Source: G963665185 sp049723905
GTDB taxonomy: Bacteria > Desulfobacterota > Desulfovibrionia > Desulfovibrionales > Desulfovibrionaceae
Reading direction: 5' to 3'
NCBI RefSeq assembly: GCF_049723905.1
Contig: NZ_JBJKFD010000001.1
Location: forward strand, 3,472,001-3,536,000
Length of the DNA stretch: 64,000 nucleotides
The notes under the pieces are model-generated. The model made no database searches. It saw only the letters and a list, made by a program, of their open reading frames with translations, and had not been told where the DNA came from. Positions 24,000 through 34,893 of this stretch are shown in pieces (the stretch's first letter is position 1; each line of letters begins with the position of its first letter). The translations under genes were made by a program, and so were the position numbers.

Positions 24000-25241
24000 A
24001 TGGGCATGGGACCCTCCAGCAAAGAAACCACACTCCATCATTTTCGTGATCCGTTGGTTGAAACCTTCTGCGCAGACGAGGAAATCGATTTTCTTGGCGT
24101 TGTGCTGCAGGGCACGCCGGAAGTCTTTGGGAAGAAGCGGTTTGTAGCCAGACGTTCCGGGGTTCTGATGGAAACCATGCGGGTCGACGGCGTCATCGTT
24201 TCCATAGACAGCTGGGGCAACAGCCATATCGATTTCACCTCTGTGCTCGAAGCCCTGGGGGAACGGCGCATCCCGGCCGTGGGCCTCAGTTTCGTTGGCA
24301 ACCAGGCGTCGTTTGTCGTCACCAACGAGTACATGGACTCCATCATCGACTACAACAAGAACTCCCTGGGCATAGAAACCACGGTGATGGCGGAGAACAC
24401 GGCCGTGCCGCTGGATGCAATCAAGGCCATGGCCATTTTGAAGAACAAGATGCGCAAGCGGGGCGTGTTTGAAGGCACAGGGCTGCGCGAGGTGAAGAAA
24501 CTGCGCAGGCTGATCACCCGAACCTTTGCAACGCGCGAGGTGCGCACGGGCACAGCCCCCGGCTATAGCGAAGGCGTGGTCACGGTCGGCTCGGACGTGT
24601 CGTCCATTCTGGCGCGTCATCCGGACCTGGAAGCCATAACCCTCCAGGTGGTCCAACCCGGCCATCATGATTTTTTCGTGAACTCCATTCTCGATTTCGC
24701 GCCCATTGCGGTGAAGGTCTGTGGCGAACCGGGCGAGGGCGTCACGCACGTGCTGTCCGGCGTACAGGTTTTGTTGACCGGTGCGGAAGCTGGCGGAATT
24801 CAGCCCAGCAATCTGGGCTGTGCCGTGGGCGTGCTGAGCGACAAGGTCAAGCTGGGCATGCGCGGAACGCCGTCGGAAACCGACCGTATCCTGCATGTGG
24901 ACGTGACCTTCAAGGACGGTGCGGGCCGCACCAGGGAAGGCATCATGGCGGCGCATGTGGCCTGCGACGAACTGGTGCAGGCCGTGCGCAACGATCTGCG
25001 CTCCATGGAAAGCTCCCATGCCGCACAGAGCCGCACGTCCTGGGATATCGTCCGGCGCGGGCTTCCCAGGGTCGCCTTGGTGAAGTTGGTCTCCGGACTG
25101 GGCTGCATGTACGATACAGGAATTTTTCCAACCCAACCGGCGGGATACGCCGGTTGCCGTTCCATCATGGATCTGGCCAACATGCAGGTGGCCCTTACAT
25201 CCAATGAGTACCGGGACGGGGTGGTGTGTTCATTGTCCTGA
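24000..25241 (+). CDS. PrdE-PrdD fusion (PrdA halves in swapped order)
   Basis: 413-residue protein. Residues 1-~165 resemble the C-terminal third of PrdA and clostridial PrdE (GPSSKETTLHHFRDPLVE; DSWGNSHIDFTSVLEALG; NEYMDSIIDYNKN). Residues ~185-413 resemble the N-terminal part of PrdA and clostridial PrdD (DFAPIAVKVCGEPGEGVTHV; MAAHVACDELVQAVR; PTQPAGYAGCRSIMDLANMQ). The start aligns with the residue just after the PrdA cleavage cysteine and the end stops just before it, so no Thr-Cys processing site exists. The gene lies 136 bases after prdB behind two hairpins. The ATG at 24000 has GGGAG about nine bases upstream; ATG 24006 is an alternative. Confidence 0.88.
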   Translation: MGMGPSSKETTLHHFRDPLVETFCADEEIDFLGVVLQGTPEVFGKKRFVARRSGVLMETMRVDGVIVSIDSWGNSHIDFTSVLEALGERRIPAVGLSFVGNQASFVVTNEYMDSIIDYNKNSLGIETTVMAENTAVPLDAIKAMAILKNKMRKRGVFEGTGLREVKKLRRLITRTFATREVRTGTAPGYSEGVVTVGSDVSSILARHPDLEAITLQVVQPGHHDFFVNSILDFAPIAVKVCGEPGEGVTHVLSGVQVLLTGAEAGGIQPSNLGCAVGVLSDKVKLGMRGTPSETDRILHVDVTFKDGAGRTREGIMAAHVACDELVQAVRNDLRSMESSHAAQSRTSWDIVRRGLPRVALVKLVSGLGCMYDTGIFPTQPAGYAGCRSIMDLANMQVALTSNEYRDGVVCSLS

Positions 25242-25249
25242 CCTCCGGA

Positions 25250-25297
25250 GGTCTCCGTTCTTTTGTTCGGCTGTTCAAGGAGATGGGAACGGAGACC
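25250..25297 (+). terminator. Hairpin at the end of the prd operon
   Basis: GGTCTCCGTTC (25250-25260) pairs perfectly with GAACGGAGACC (25287-25297), nine bases after the last prd stop codon. No T tract follows directly. It is the most likely 3' boundary of the operon. Confidence 0.55.
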
Positions 25298-25862
25298 CCG
25301 GCGGTTATGAGGGACAGGTGAGGGCCGCCATGATTGCAGGACGCCACAATAAGGCTTGCTCTTTCAATAAATATTTTTTGTTAATTTTTATAATATCGAG
25401 AGAATAAATGTTAAAAATTTTCTTTCTTGAAATGTATGATCTTAAAAATTAAAAGATGGCATTAACGAAAGCAGATTTTTTGAAAATCTGCAGAGTGAAA
25501 TATAGCAAAAGAATTAAAAAATAGACTGGAAGTATGCAATGGATCGGCAATTGAATCGTGCGTCCGCTGTATCCCATTGCACATTCATATTGGCAGGACG
25601 CATTGTACATATGATCCGCAGTTGTTGGAATGGCGAGCATGGTTTTGGGTTAACCATCACCGCCGGACCAGACGCGGATTTTTTGGGGGGAAAGAGCCTT
25701 ACGATTCACGCGGTAACGCGTGCCGCCCGGTGATCATTGGATTTCAAGCCGTAAAAGGAAGAACGACACCTTTTTCCTTGTTGCAGCGGCGGCCTGAGGG
25801 GCCAGGTATACCGGGGATATGGGTAATCCCAGGCGGGCGGCAAAACAGAAGTGGAGTACTTG
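25298..25862. other. AT-rich upstream region of the first activator gene
   Basis: The stretch 25350-25530 is strongly AT-rich and contains a perfect 9-bp hairpin, GCAGATTTT (25471-25479) with AAAATCTGC (25483-25491). A TGGCAG..TTGTA look-alike near 25590 has the wrong spacing for sigma-54. A 64-codon frame at 25539-25733 has no convincing ribosome site. The promoter of the activator genes is expected here. Confidence 0.5.
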
Positions 25863-27277
<1,415 letters not shown>

Positions 27278-27281
<4 letters not shown>

Positions 27282-27514
27282 CCCGCGTCCTGTCATATGC
27301 TCCACTTCATGCCTTGTCTCATGTTCCGGGGGCTGCGGTATGCGTGCATGGCCGTCCGCCTATGAAAATATCCCCCGAAGAAATGATCCCCGAAAAAATG
27401 ATCCCCGGAAAAATGATCCCCGGAAAAATGATCCCCGGAAAAATGATCCCCGGAAAAATTATTTGGCGCTGGATTTTCCCGCGGACGCGATTTGCCGCGA
27501 TTGCCCGGAGGTAA
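27278..27514 (+). CDS. Small protein with five MIPGK-type repeats
   Basis: 78-residue ORF. It starts with an ATG overlapping the activator stop (ATGA) behind CAGGAGAAAG, a good ribosome site, and ends five bases before the next activator's start. Residues 36-60 are five pentapeptides (MIPEK then four MIPGK), encoded by a 15-bp tandem repeat, preceded by KISPEE. The C-terminus is basic (FPRTRFAAIARR). No known family is recognised. It may be a coupling ORF whose repeat number varies, or a real small protein. Coding support is the overlapping start and in-frame repeat unit. Confidence 0.5.
27383..27457 (+). repeat. 15-bp tandem repeat, five copies
   Basis: Five units of ATGATCCCCGGAAAA (the first has GAA for GGA) run without gap. 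The unit is a multiple of three and stays in frame in the small ORF at 27278-27514, so copy-number change would lengthen or shorten the peptide without a frameshift. Confidence 0.93.
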
Positions 27515-27518
27515 TGGG

Positions 27519-28991
27519 ATGGAACGCTTGAAAACAGAAGCCGAAAGACTGTTCGCAAATGATTTCGGATGGGAGCTTTCCGTTCAGAGCCTTTTTGACC
27601 AAGCCAGGGAATGCGTCTGCATCATAAACACGGAAGGCTTTGTAAAATACTGGAACCAGGGCGGAGAAAAGCTGTACGGCATAAAGCCGGAGGACATACG
27701 CAACAAGAGCATTTGGGACTATTTCCCCAATGCGCTCGGGCCCATGGCGCTGAAAGAGAAAACAACCCTGTGCCGCATGGAGACCCATGCGGAAAGCGGC
27801 GGGACAGTGCTCGTCAGTGCAACGCCCATCATTGTGAACAAGGTTGTGCGCGGGGCCATAACCATAGACTATGATGTTGGGGAAATGGGTCCGTCGTGCG
27901 CCAGCACCTACCGGGCGCTGAGCTGCGGAGGAGGGGAGGAATCTTCTTCCTGTGGTGGGAGGGTATGTAACGAGGTGCTCCGCTTTGGCGACATCCTTTA
28001 CAAGAGCGCGGAGTTTGGTGAGCTGACCGCCCTGGCCAGAAAAATATCCACAACAGACGCCACCGTCCTCATTACCGGCGAGAGCGGTACGGGAAAGGAG
28101 CTGTTTTCCAAGGCCATACACATGGAAAGCGAGCGCAGGAACGGCCCGTACATCATCATCGACTGCAGCACCATTTCCGAAAACCTCATTGAAAGCGAGC
28201 TGTTCGGCTACGAATCGGGCGCATTCACCGGGGCCTTGAAGTCGGGCAAGCCGGGCAAGTTTGAACTTGCCAATGGCGGCACCGTGTTTCTGGACGAGAT
28301 CGGCGAACTTTCTTTGGAAATGCAGGCCAAGCTGTTGCGGGTTCTGGAGAGCAAAACATTTTACAGAATCAACGGCACCCGGCCCATAAGCACGGACGTG
28401 CGGGTCATTGCGGCCACCAATCGCAGCATAGAGCAGATGGTGCAGGAAGAAACGTTCCGGCTGGACCTCTATTACCGGCTGAACGTCTTTTCCCTGTGCA
28501 TTCCGCCGTTGCGGGAGCGCAAGGACGACATTCTGGTCCTTATTTACCACTACCTTGAGTATTATGCGAAAATAAACAGGAAGCGCATTCGGCACATTGC
28601 GCCGCAGGTCATCTGTGTACTCAAAAACTACGCCTGGCCGGGAAATATCCGCGAACTGCGCAACATCATCGAGCGCCTTGTGGTTCTCTCGGACGATGGG
28701 ACCATCACCCTGGAGGATACTTCCTTTATGGTGGATGTCTTTTGCGAGCCGAAAGAGGAGCCCGACTCCCCGTGCGTCAATACGCTGGAGGAGGTCGCCT
28801 CCATTTCCCTGGAAGTGGAGCGGGAGACGATCCGCAAGGCCTTGGAAAGTGCGGACAACAACATGGCCCGTGCCGCGAAGATTCTGAAAATTCCGCGCAC
28901 TACGCTCTATTACAAGCTCGAAAAACTGCAGATGGAGACTCCCAAGGGAAAGCGTGGCCGGCCTTCGGGCGGAAAGGGCGAGTCGTCCTGA
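27519..28991 (+). CDS. Second PAS-domain sigma-54-dependent activator
   Basis: 490-residue activator with the same layout as its neighbour: PAS domain (ECVCIINTEGFVKYWNQGGEKLYG), AAA+ domain (GESGTGKE, ESGAFTGALKSGK, FLDEIGEL, YAWPGNIREL) and Fis HTH (MARAAKILKIPRTTLYYKLE). After the HTH comes a basic tail with an AT-hook-like core (KRGRPSGGK). It is clearly a different protein from the first activator in the linker and tail. GGAGG seven bases before the ATG sets the start. The gene follows the small repeat ORF within five bases, so the three form one operon. It may share control of the prd or racemase promoters. Confidence 0.9.
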   Translation: MERLKTEAERLFANDFGWELSVQSLFDQARECVCIINTEGFVKYWNQGGEKLYGIKPEDIRNKSIWDYFPNALGPMALKEKTTLCRMETHAESGGTVLVSATPIIVNKVVRGAITIDYDVGEMGPSCASTYRALSCGGGEESSSCGGRVCNEVLRFGDILYKSAEFGELTALARKISTTDATVLITGESGTGKELFSKAIHMESERRNGPYIIIDCSTISENLIESELFGYESGAFTGALKSGKPGKFELANGGTVFLDEIGELSLEMQAKLLRVLESKTFYRINGTRPISTDVRVIAATNRSIEQMVQEETFRLDLYYRLNVFSLCIPPLRERKDDILVLIYHYLEYYAKINRKRIRHIAPQVICVLKNYAWPGNIRELRNIIERLVVLSDDGTITLEDTSFMVDVFCEPKEEPDSPCVNTLEEVASISLEVERETIRKALESADNNMARAAKILKIPRTTLYYKLEKLQMETPKGKRGRPSGGKGESS

Positions 28992-29007
28992 GGTGAAGCG
29001 GGGCTGT

Positions 29008-31242
29008 CTACCCTGCCAGGCTCTGAACGGCCGCTGTTTTCGTCTGCTTGAGCAAAGCGTACAGGGCTTCCGCCGGAACAGGTCTGCTGAAGAAAAATCC
29101 CTGAAAGAAATCGCAGCCCAGTTTTCTGAATCGTTCCACCTGTTCGCCGGTTTCCACGCCTTCGATGATGGTTGTCATGCGCAATGTGTTGCCGAGGTCG
29201 ATAATGCTGCGGATGATCTGGTCGTTGATGTTTCCCGGCTCTCCAATGGTCAGGCTGCGGTCGATTTTCAGCGTATGCAGGGGAATCGCCTTCAGGCAGC
29301 GCAGCGAGGTGTGGCCCATGCCGAAGTCGTCGATAGCCAGTCGTATTCCCAGCTTCTGCAGGCGGGTAATCGTGTCCATGAGTGTGGGCGTGGGGTCCAG
29401 AATGGAGGATTCGGAGATTTCCAGTTCCAGAAGCGACGGCGGCAGTTCCGTTTTCTGCAACACGGCCATGACATTGTGCACCAGGTTTGTGTTGTGCAGC
29501 TGATGCGGTGACAGATTGACCGCTATGCGCATGTGTTCGGAAACGGTCTTCCGCCAGACCGCGCGGTGGGCGCAGGCTTCAGAGAGCACCAGCATGCCCA
29601 GCTTGTCCATGTTTCCCGAATCTTCCGCCAGGGCCACGGTAATGGGCGGCGGTATCATCCCGTAGGTCGGGTGCTTCCAGCGAAGGAGTGCTTCCACGCC
29701 CATGATGTGGTCCCCGGTGCCATTGAATTGCGGCTGGTAAACCACATAAAGCTGTTCCCCATGTTTCAGGGCCGTAGCCAGATCTCCGGCAAGGGTTTTG
29801 GCCAGCCTTCCCTGTTCTCCTCCCAATCCCATGCATTTTTGCCCGTGGGGGCCCGGTGCACAGCCCGAGGCCGCCTTGAGCAGTGCGGCCATGTTCTGCC
29901 GTCCCTGTTCTTCCTGAATGGAGTCGTCCAGCTCGACAAAGGGCGCATAAAGAAGTGCGCCGAGCAGGATGAGCGCCAACTGGAACAGGGGGCCGATAAG
30001 GGAGCCTGTGGACAGGTACCCGCTGAAGAGTACGGGCGTTGTCCAGGGTATGGTGCCTGCGGTGTAGGGCAGGATGCCCATGGCTGTTGCGCCGTAGGCC
30101 GCAAGGGACTGCAGCAGGGGGGTGAGCAGAAAGGGGATGAGGTAGATGGGGTTGAAAATAAGGGGAAGCCCGAACAGCAGCGGTTCGTTGACATTGAAGA
30201 GTGCTGGAAACATGCCGAAAAAGCAGAGCTTGCGGTTGCCTGTGTTTTTGCTCTTCCAAAATATCGCCAGGATCAGGCTCAGGGTGCTTCCCGAGCCGCC
30301 AGCGCTGGAAAATGTGTCGTAAAACGACTTCGTGATGATGAAGACGGGCTGCAGCCCATGGGCAATGGCATCGGCATTGGCCTGTCCGGCGGGCACCAGG
30401 ACATTCTGCTCTATGGCAAAGAGCATGTTGGGGCCGTGCGTGCCCAAAAACCAGAGGAGCTGGGAGAAAAACACATACAGGATATTGAAGCCGAGTTCGC
30501 CCAGGTGAGTGACGAGCGGGATGAACGAATGGGTGATGAGCGTGTGGATGTCCGGCAGTCCGGAAAAGACCAGCACGGCCTTGAAAATGCCGAACGCGGC
30601 AATGGTTGCGGTACCGGCGGGCAGTACCGTGAGGGTGCTTCGGATGATGGGGTCGTGCCCGGTATCCTTGAACGGCATCTGCAGAGTTTTTATTCGCGCC
30701 AGCCGCAGCAGCAGGCCACAGCTGGAAAAGGCGATGACAATGGAAAAAAGAAGGCCCCTGTCCAGGGAAAAGAGAGGGCGCAGCATGGTGGCATCGTGCG
30801 GGGCGATGATGAAATAGCAGGACAGGGAGACGATGCCGGCAAGGATGGGGCAGACAAAGGTGTCTCTGTGCTTTTGGTTGGCGTGTCGGGCCATGGTGCC
30901 GCTTATGGAGAAAAGAACGGCCAGGGCGGCAATTCCGAACGAGCCTGCGACAATGTCTTCCGTAACGGTCAGCCACTCGGGACCAAGCACCCGGCTCAGC
31001 AATATCCGAAACTGTGGCACCGGAAAGTTGCGGAGCATGAGCACGAACGCCCCGACCATGATGAGTGGAAGCGTGGAGGAAAGGCCACGCTGAATAATGA
31101 GGATGGCGTCCCCGAATCCGCTGTGTTTGAGCCAGGAGAAGACGTAGTCCGGGAGGCTGCGTCTATCGAGCAGGATTTTGTAAATGGCGCCATATGACAG
31201 GGGAAGCTTGGCAAGCTTCTCCATTCGGAACGGTGTTGTCAT
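29008..31242 (-). CDS. PTS EIIC-EAL fusion protein
   Basis: 744-residue membrane protein. Residues ~20-440 resemble the EIIC component of lactose/cellobiose-type phosphotransferase systems, including WFLGTHGPNML and FNVNEPLLFGLPLIFNP, whose His and Glu contact sugar in that family. Residues ~490-735 form an EAL c-di-GMP phosphodiesterase with the catalytic set intact (GVEALLRWKHP, NLSPHQL, ELEISES, IDDFGMG, LKIDRS, IIEGVETGEQ, QGFFFSRP). No EIIA or EIIB domain or gene is nearby, so it may sense sugar and adjust c-di-GMP rather than transport with phosphorylation. Start taken at 31242; M7 is possible. It is convergent with the activator operon. Confidence 0.88.
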   Translation of the reverse strand: MTTPFRMEKLAKLPLSYGAIYKILLDRRSLPDYVFSWLKHSGFGDAILIIQRGLSSTLPLIMVGAFVLMLRNFPVPQFRILLSRVLGPEWLTVTEDIVAGSFGIAALAVLFSISGTMARHANQKHRDTFVCPILAGIVSLSCYFIIAPHDATMLRPLFSLDRGLLFSIVIAFSSCGLLLRLARIKTLQMPFKDTGHDPIIRSTLTVLPAGTATIAAFGIFKAVLVFSGLPDIHTLITHSFIPLVTHLGELGFNILYVFFSQLLWFLGTHGPNMLFAIEQNVLVPAGQANADAIAHGLQPVFIITKSFYDTFSSAGGSGSTLSLILAIFWKSKNTGNRKLCFFGMFPALFNVNEPLLFGLPLIFNPIYLIPFLLTPLLQSLAAYGATAMGILPYTAGTIPWTTPVLFSGYLSTGSLIGPLFQLALILLGALLYAPFVELDDSIQEEQGRQNMAALLKAASGCAPGPHGQKCMGLGGEQGRLAKTLAGDLATALKHGEQLYVVYQPQFNGTGDHIMGVEALLRWKHPTYGMIPPPITVALAEDSGNMDKLGMLVLSEACAHRAVWRKTVSEHMRIAVNLSPHQLHNTNLVHNVMAVLQKTELPPSLLELEISESSILDPTPTLMDTITRLQKLGIRLAIDDFGMGHTSLRCLKAIPLHTLKIDRSLTIGEPGNINDQIIRSIIDLGNTLRMTTIIEGVETGEQVERFRKLGCDFFQGFFFSRPVPAEALYALLKQTKTAAVQSLAG

Positions 31243-31919
31243 AGGTTAGTCTATCCGGCGTTGCACACGGCACGGAATGTTATGAAGCCGCATAAATAGA
31301 GAACTCCTGGCCTTGTCCGTTTGCACAGGCTTGAAAAGACAGAGCATTGAAAACAGCTTTTTTGTTTTTGAGAAAACAGGAGGGCTGGATTATTTGGGTT
31401 TTGCACTCTGTATTTGTGTTTCTCTGTAAAACAGGAAATCGCTTATCACATATTTATCGGGTAGGGAAATGCAAATTATTGCCAAAAAAGCGGAAACTAT
31501 TTTGCGGCTGACTGGTGCTTGGAAAAAGATACTCATGTAAAGTTCACCTTGCACGACGACAAGCGCATTGTTGCCTGCGCTCCCATGCAGATCCGGAAAG
31601 GGGAGGGCGTTTACGCCAGCGTGAGCTGCCAGAGTGCGCTGAACAGCAGCCCCACCGCCGGGTCGTTTCCCCGTTTGATTCGAGTTGGGTTCGATTTGGT
31701 TCGGAATGGTTCTGGTTGGGTCGGTACGGAACCTATCTGGTGTTTTCCGGTGCGGCAGACAGCAAGGTCTTTTCCGACCTGCCCTGTTCACCAACCGCAC
31801 CCGCCGTGCAGTGGATAGGTGATTGCGGAAAAGTGCACCGCGGTTGCGGTGAAAGAAGGTCGGACCCGGCAGGAATCGGCATTTTTGAATCAAACGTCTT
31901 GCAGTGGGGCTGGCAACGG
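31243..31919. other. Intergenic region with short degenerate repeats
   Basis: This 677-base gap lies between two minus-strand genes. It contains a run of 11-12-bp degenerate repeats based on TTCGATTTGG / TTCGGAATGG (about 31676-31735) and a small CACCGC/GCGGTG hairpin near 31845 that may end the upstream regulator transcript. Frames on both strands here show no recognisable protein. The promoter of the EIIC-EAL gene should lie in its AT-rich part (31260-31500). Confidence 0.4.
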
Positions 31920-33314
31920 CTATTCGCTCGTCTGGATATTGTAGGCCTTGAGCTTGCGGTACAGGGACGAGCGTTCCATGCCCACGGTTTCGGCCAGCTT
32001 GGAGATGTTGCCGCCGCATTCGGCCAGCTTTGCTTCCAGAAAGCGGGCTTCGAACAGGGCGCGGGCCGCCTTGAGGTCCGAAGGCAGAACATCGGATTTG
32101 GGGTTGTACGGCTCGAACAGACTGGCCTGATGCGCCACCGGTTCCGGACCGTAAAACTCCGGGGGCAGGTCGGCCGCCGCCACCTTTGTCCCCGCGTACA
32201 TGATGAGCATGCGCTCCACAAAATTTTTCAGTTCGCGCACATTGCCCGGCCAGGGGTAGGCGCTCAGCATGGCCATGGCCTTGCGGTCGAATTCCAGGGG
32301 CTTGAATCCCTGCTCCTGCGCATAGCTGGAGACGAATTCGTCGATGAGCAGGGGAATGTCCTCGGACCGTTCCCGCAACGGTGGAACCACCAGGGGGAAG
32401 ACCTTGAGCCGGTAGTAGAGGTCCTCGCGGAAGGTGCCCTGCTTGATTTCCTCGGCCAGGTCTTTGTTGGTGGCGGCAATGACGCGCACGTCCACGTCCA
32501 GAGTCTTGCGTCCGCCCACACGTTCGAAGCGCTGCTCCTGCAGAATGCGTAGGATTTTGGCCTGAGTCTTCAGGCTCATGTCCCCGATTTCGTCCAGAAA
32601 CAGCGTGCCTTTGTCGGCCAGCTCGAATTTGCCTGCGCTGGCGCTTTCCGCGCCGGTAAAGGCCCCTTTTTCGTGGCCGAACAATTCGCTTTCAATGAGC
32701 TCTTCGGGAATGGCCGCGCAGTTCACCGCCACCATGGGCTTGTCCGCCCTGCGGCTGTGGCCGTGGATCATGCGGGCCACGATTTCCTTGCCCGTGCCGT
32801 TGTCGCCGGTAATCAGCACCCAGGCGTCCGTGGGGGCAACACGTTCTATCTGTCCGCGCAAAAGTTCTATGGATTTTGTTCTGCCCGTCAGCTGGCGTGT
32901 CTGGCTGGTATCTATGCGGGCCCGCAGTTCGATGTTTTCCTGGCGCAGTTTGGAGAATTCCAAAGCCTTGGCCGCGGTAATCACCACTTTTTCCAGGGAG
33001 AGGGGCTTTTCTATGAAATCGAAAGCGCCTTTTTTGATGGCCGAGACCGCGGTTTCTATGTTGCCGTGGCCGGAGATCATAACCACCGGAATGTCGGGGG
33101 ATGCCTTGCGCATGGCATCCAGCACTTCCAGCCCGTCCATGCCGGGCAGCCAGATGTCGAGAAAAACCAGGTCTGGCGGGGAGGATGAAAAAATTTGCAG
33201 CCCTTCCTCTCCGTTCTGCGCGTCCTGAACCTCGTATTCCTCGTCTTCCAGGATGCCACGAAGGGAAAAACGGATTCCGTCTTCATCGTCAACTATGAGA
33301 ATTTTTTCTGCCAT
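31920..33314 (-). CDS. NtrX-like sigma-54 response regulator
   Basis: 464-residue response regulator: receiver (ILIVDDEDGIRFSL, LVFLDIWLPGMDG, IEKPLS), AAA+ domain (GDNGTGKE, EKGAFTGAESA, FLDEIGDMS, YPWPGNVRELKN) and a C-terminal Fis-type HTH ending MERSSLYRKLKAYNI. The EKPL motif, the FLDIWLPGMDG spacing and the end of the protein match NtrX and close relatives. No adjacent NtrY-like kinase is seen. A regulator with receiver and HD-GYP domains lies just upstream on the same strand, 61 bases away. Confidence 0.9.
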   Translation of the reverse strand: MAEKILIVDDEDGIRFSLRGILEDEEYEVQDAQNGEEGLQIFSSSPPDLVFLDIWLPGMDGLEVLDAMRKASPDIPVVMISGHGNIETAVSAIKKGAFDFIEKPLSLEKVVITAAKALEFSKLRQENIELRARIDTSQTRQLTGRTKSIELLRGQIERVAPTDAWVLITGDNGTGKEIVARMIHGHSRRADKPMVAVNCAAIPEELIESELFGHEKGAFTGAESASAGKFELADKGTLFLDEIGDMSLKTQAKILRILQEQRFERVGGRKTLDVDVRVIAATNKDLAEEIKQGTFREDLYYRLKVFPLVVPPLRERSEDIPLLIDEFVSSYAQEQGFKPLEFDRKAMAMLSAYPWPGNVRELKNFVERMLIMYAGTKVAAADLPPEFYGPEPVAHQASLFEPYNPKSDVLPSDLKAARALFEARFLEAKLAECGGNISKLAETVGMERSSLYRKLKAYNIQTSE

Positions 33315-33375
33315 GGCGCCGGACCGGGTTGTAAATTTGCGGGGGTGTTCTTCGTGGACGTAAAAACGTCCGCTT

Positions 33376-34797
33376 TCAGCTTAGAGTAAACGCAAACCCT
33401 TTGCTAAACAACTCCAGGCAAATATCCACATATTCCGGCTCGTACATCACGCCGCGGTTGCGCTTTATCTCGCCCAATGCACGTTCCACACCCAGCGCGG
33501 CCCGGTAGGGGCGGTGGGACGACATGGCCTCCACCACATCGGCCACAGAGATGATGCGCGCCTCCCGCAAAATGGAGCTGCCATCTAGCCCGTTGGGGTA
33601 GCCGCTTCCGTCCAGCCGTTCGTGGTGTTCCAGAACCATGCGGGATACAGGCCAGGGGAAGGGAATGGCCTTGACGATGTCGAAGCCCACTTCCGAGTGG
33701 GTTTTCATAATGCCCATTTCCATGTCCGTAAGCCGGGAAGGCTTGGAAAGAATTTCCGCTGGAACATAAATCTTGCCCAGGTCGTGCAGCAGGGCCCCCA
33801 CGCGCAGGCCTTCGCATTCGTCCGGGGTTAAACCCGCCTTCTTGGCAATGGCGCAGGCCAGTTCGGCCACGCGCTGCTGGTGTCCGGCCGTGTAGGGGTC
33901 GCGTTTTTCCGATGTCGCCACAAGGGCGTTGACGGTTTCCTGCAACGTGGCCGTCAGTTGCTCCACGCTGAGCTGCAAAGCCCGTTCATTCTCGAACCGC
34001 TCGGTTTCATCACGGAACACGATGACCGATCCGCGCAAGATGCCTTGGTTTCCCTGAATGGGGGAAACCTTCAGGTTGATGGGGATTTTCCTTTCGTGCC
34101 CCAGCAACAAATAGTCGCCGTCTTCGGGGATACCGGGGCCGGGTTGGGCAGTGGGGCGTTCATGCGACGGGCTGTTCATTTGCTCCAGCTGAAAAACCGA
34201 TGTCAGCTTTTTGCCGGTCAGGTCACCGTTCTGCGTGCCCAGATACAGGGCGGCCACTGGGTTGACGAAACGGATGAACCCTTCAGGGTCGGTGGCTATG
34301 ACGCCGTCGCCAATGCTTTTCAGGGTGGTTCCCAGCCAGCGCTCGTTCTCCCGCATGCGCACTTCCATGCGGTGCTTGTACATGGCCATTTCAATGTTGA
34401 TGGCCAGCTCCCTGTCCTCGAACGGCTTGATGATATAGCCGAACGGGCCGGTCAGTTTGGCCCGCTGCAGGGTTGTGTCGTCGGCGTAGGCGGTAAGATA
34501 GATGATGGGAACCAGCTGTTCCTTGCGAATTGCCCCCGCTGTTTCAATGCCGTCCATGGGGCCGTCCAGCATGATGTCCATGAGAACCAGGTCGGGTTGG
34601 TCCTTCAGCGCCGCTTTCACCGCGCTTTCACCCGTGGAGTGCACAGAGGTGATCGTATACCCCATGTTCATCAGACGGTTCCTGATGTCCAAAGCCACTA
34701 TCGCTTCATCCTCTACAATCATGACCTTCATGGATTGGCTTTGATTGGAGTTGTCTGCACGGGAATTGTGTTCCCGCAACTTGTTTCGGGCGTTCAT
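33376..34797 (-). CDS. Response regulator with PAS and HD-GYP domains
   Basis: 473-residue protein: receiver (VMIVEDEAIVALDIRN, LMDIMLDGPMDG, IIKPFEDREL; residues ~23-145), a PAS domain (~155-290) and an HD-GYP c-di-GMP phosphodiesterase (HQQRVAELA, LLHDLGKIYVP, HHERLDGSGYPNGL; ~310-465). The GYP triad is intact, so hydrolysis of c-di-GMP is expected. The start is uncertain: ATG 34797 is used here; a GTG at 34806 has the better ribosome site (GGAGA), and a TTG lies at 34836. With the EAL protein, the window encodes two c-di-GMP hydrolases. Confidence 0.88.
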   Translation of the reverse strand: MNARNKLREHNSRADNSNQSQSMKVMIVEDEAIVALDIRNRLMNMGYTITSVHSTGESAVKAALKDQPDLVLMDIMLDGPMDGIETAGAIRKEQLVPIIYLTAYADDTTLQRAKLTGPFGYIIKPFEDRELAINIEMAMYKHRMEVRMRENERWLGTTLKSIGDGVIATDPEGFIRFVNPVAALYLGTQNGDLTGKKLTSVFQLEQMNSPSHERPTAQPGPGIPEDGDYLLLGHERKIPINLKVSPIQGNQGILRGSVIVFRDETERFENERALQLSVEQLTATLQETVNALVATSEKRDPYTAGHQQRVAELACAIAKKAGLTPDECEGLRVGALLHDLGKIYVPAEILSKPSRLTDMEMGIMKTHSEVGFDIVKAIPFPWPVSRMVLEHHERLDGSGYPNGLDGSSILREARIISVADVVEAMSSHRPYRAALGVERALGEIKRNRGVMYEPEYVDICLELFSKGFAFTLS

Positions 34798-34893
34798 ACG
34801 ATTCACGACTGGTTCTCCATTGGTTCCTGGCTCCAATCATTCTTTCGAACTTTAAATTTCAAAATACCTTGGGAGATGCAAAAAGTAAAAAGG

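Noticed and set aside
25590..25606. Sigma-54 promoter for the first activator gene
   Set aside because: TGGCAG and TTGTA are present but the spacing is one base too long for -24/-12.
27383..27457. Possible CRISPR or iteron array
   Set aside because: 15-bp head-to-tail units without spacers and in frame in an ORF; no replication genes nearby.
31390..32019. 209-codon minus-strand frame downstream of the NtrX-like gene
   Set aside because: It overlaps the end of that gene and is composed of degenerate repeats; no ribosome site or family match.
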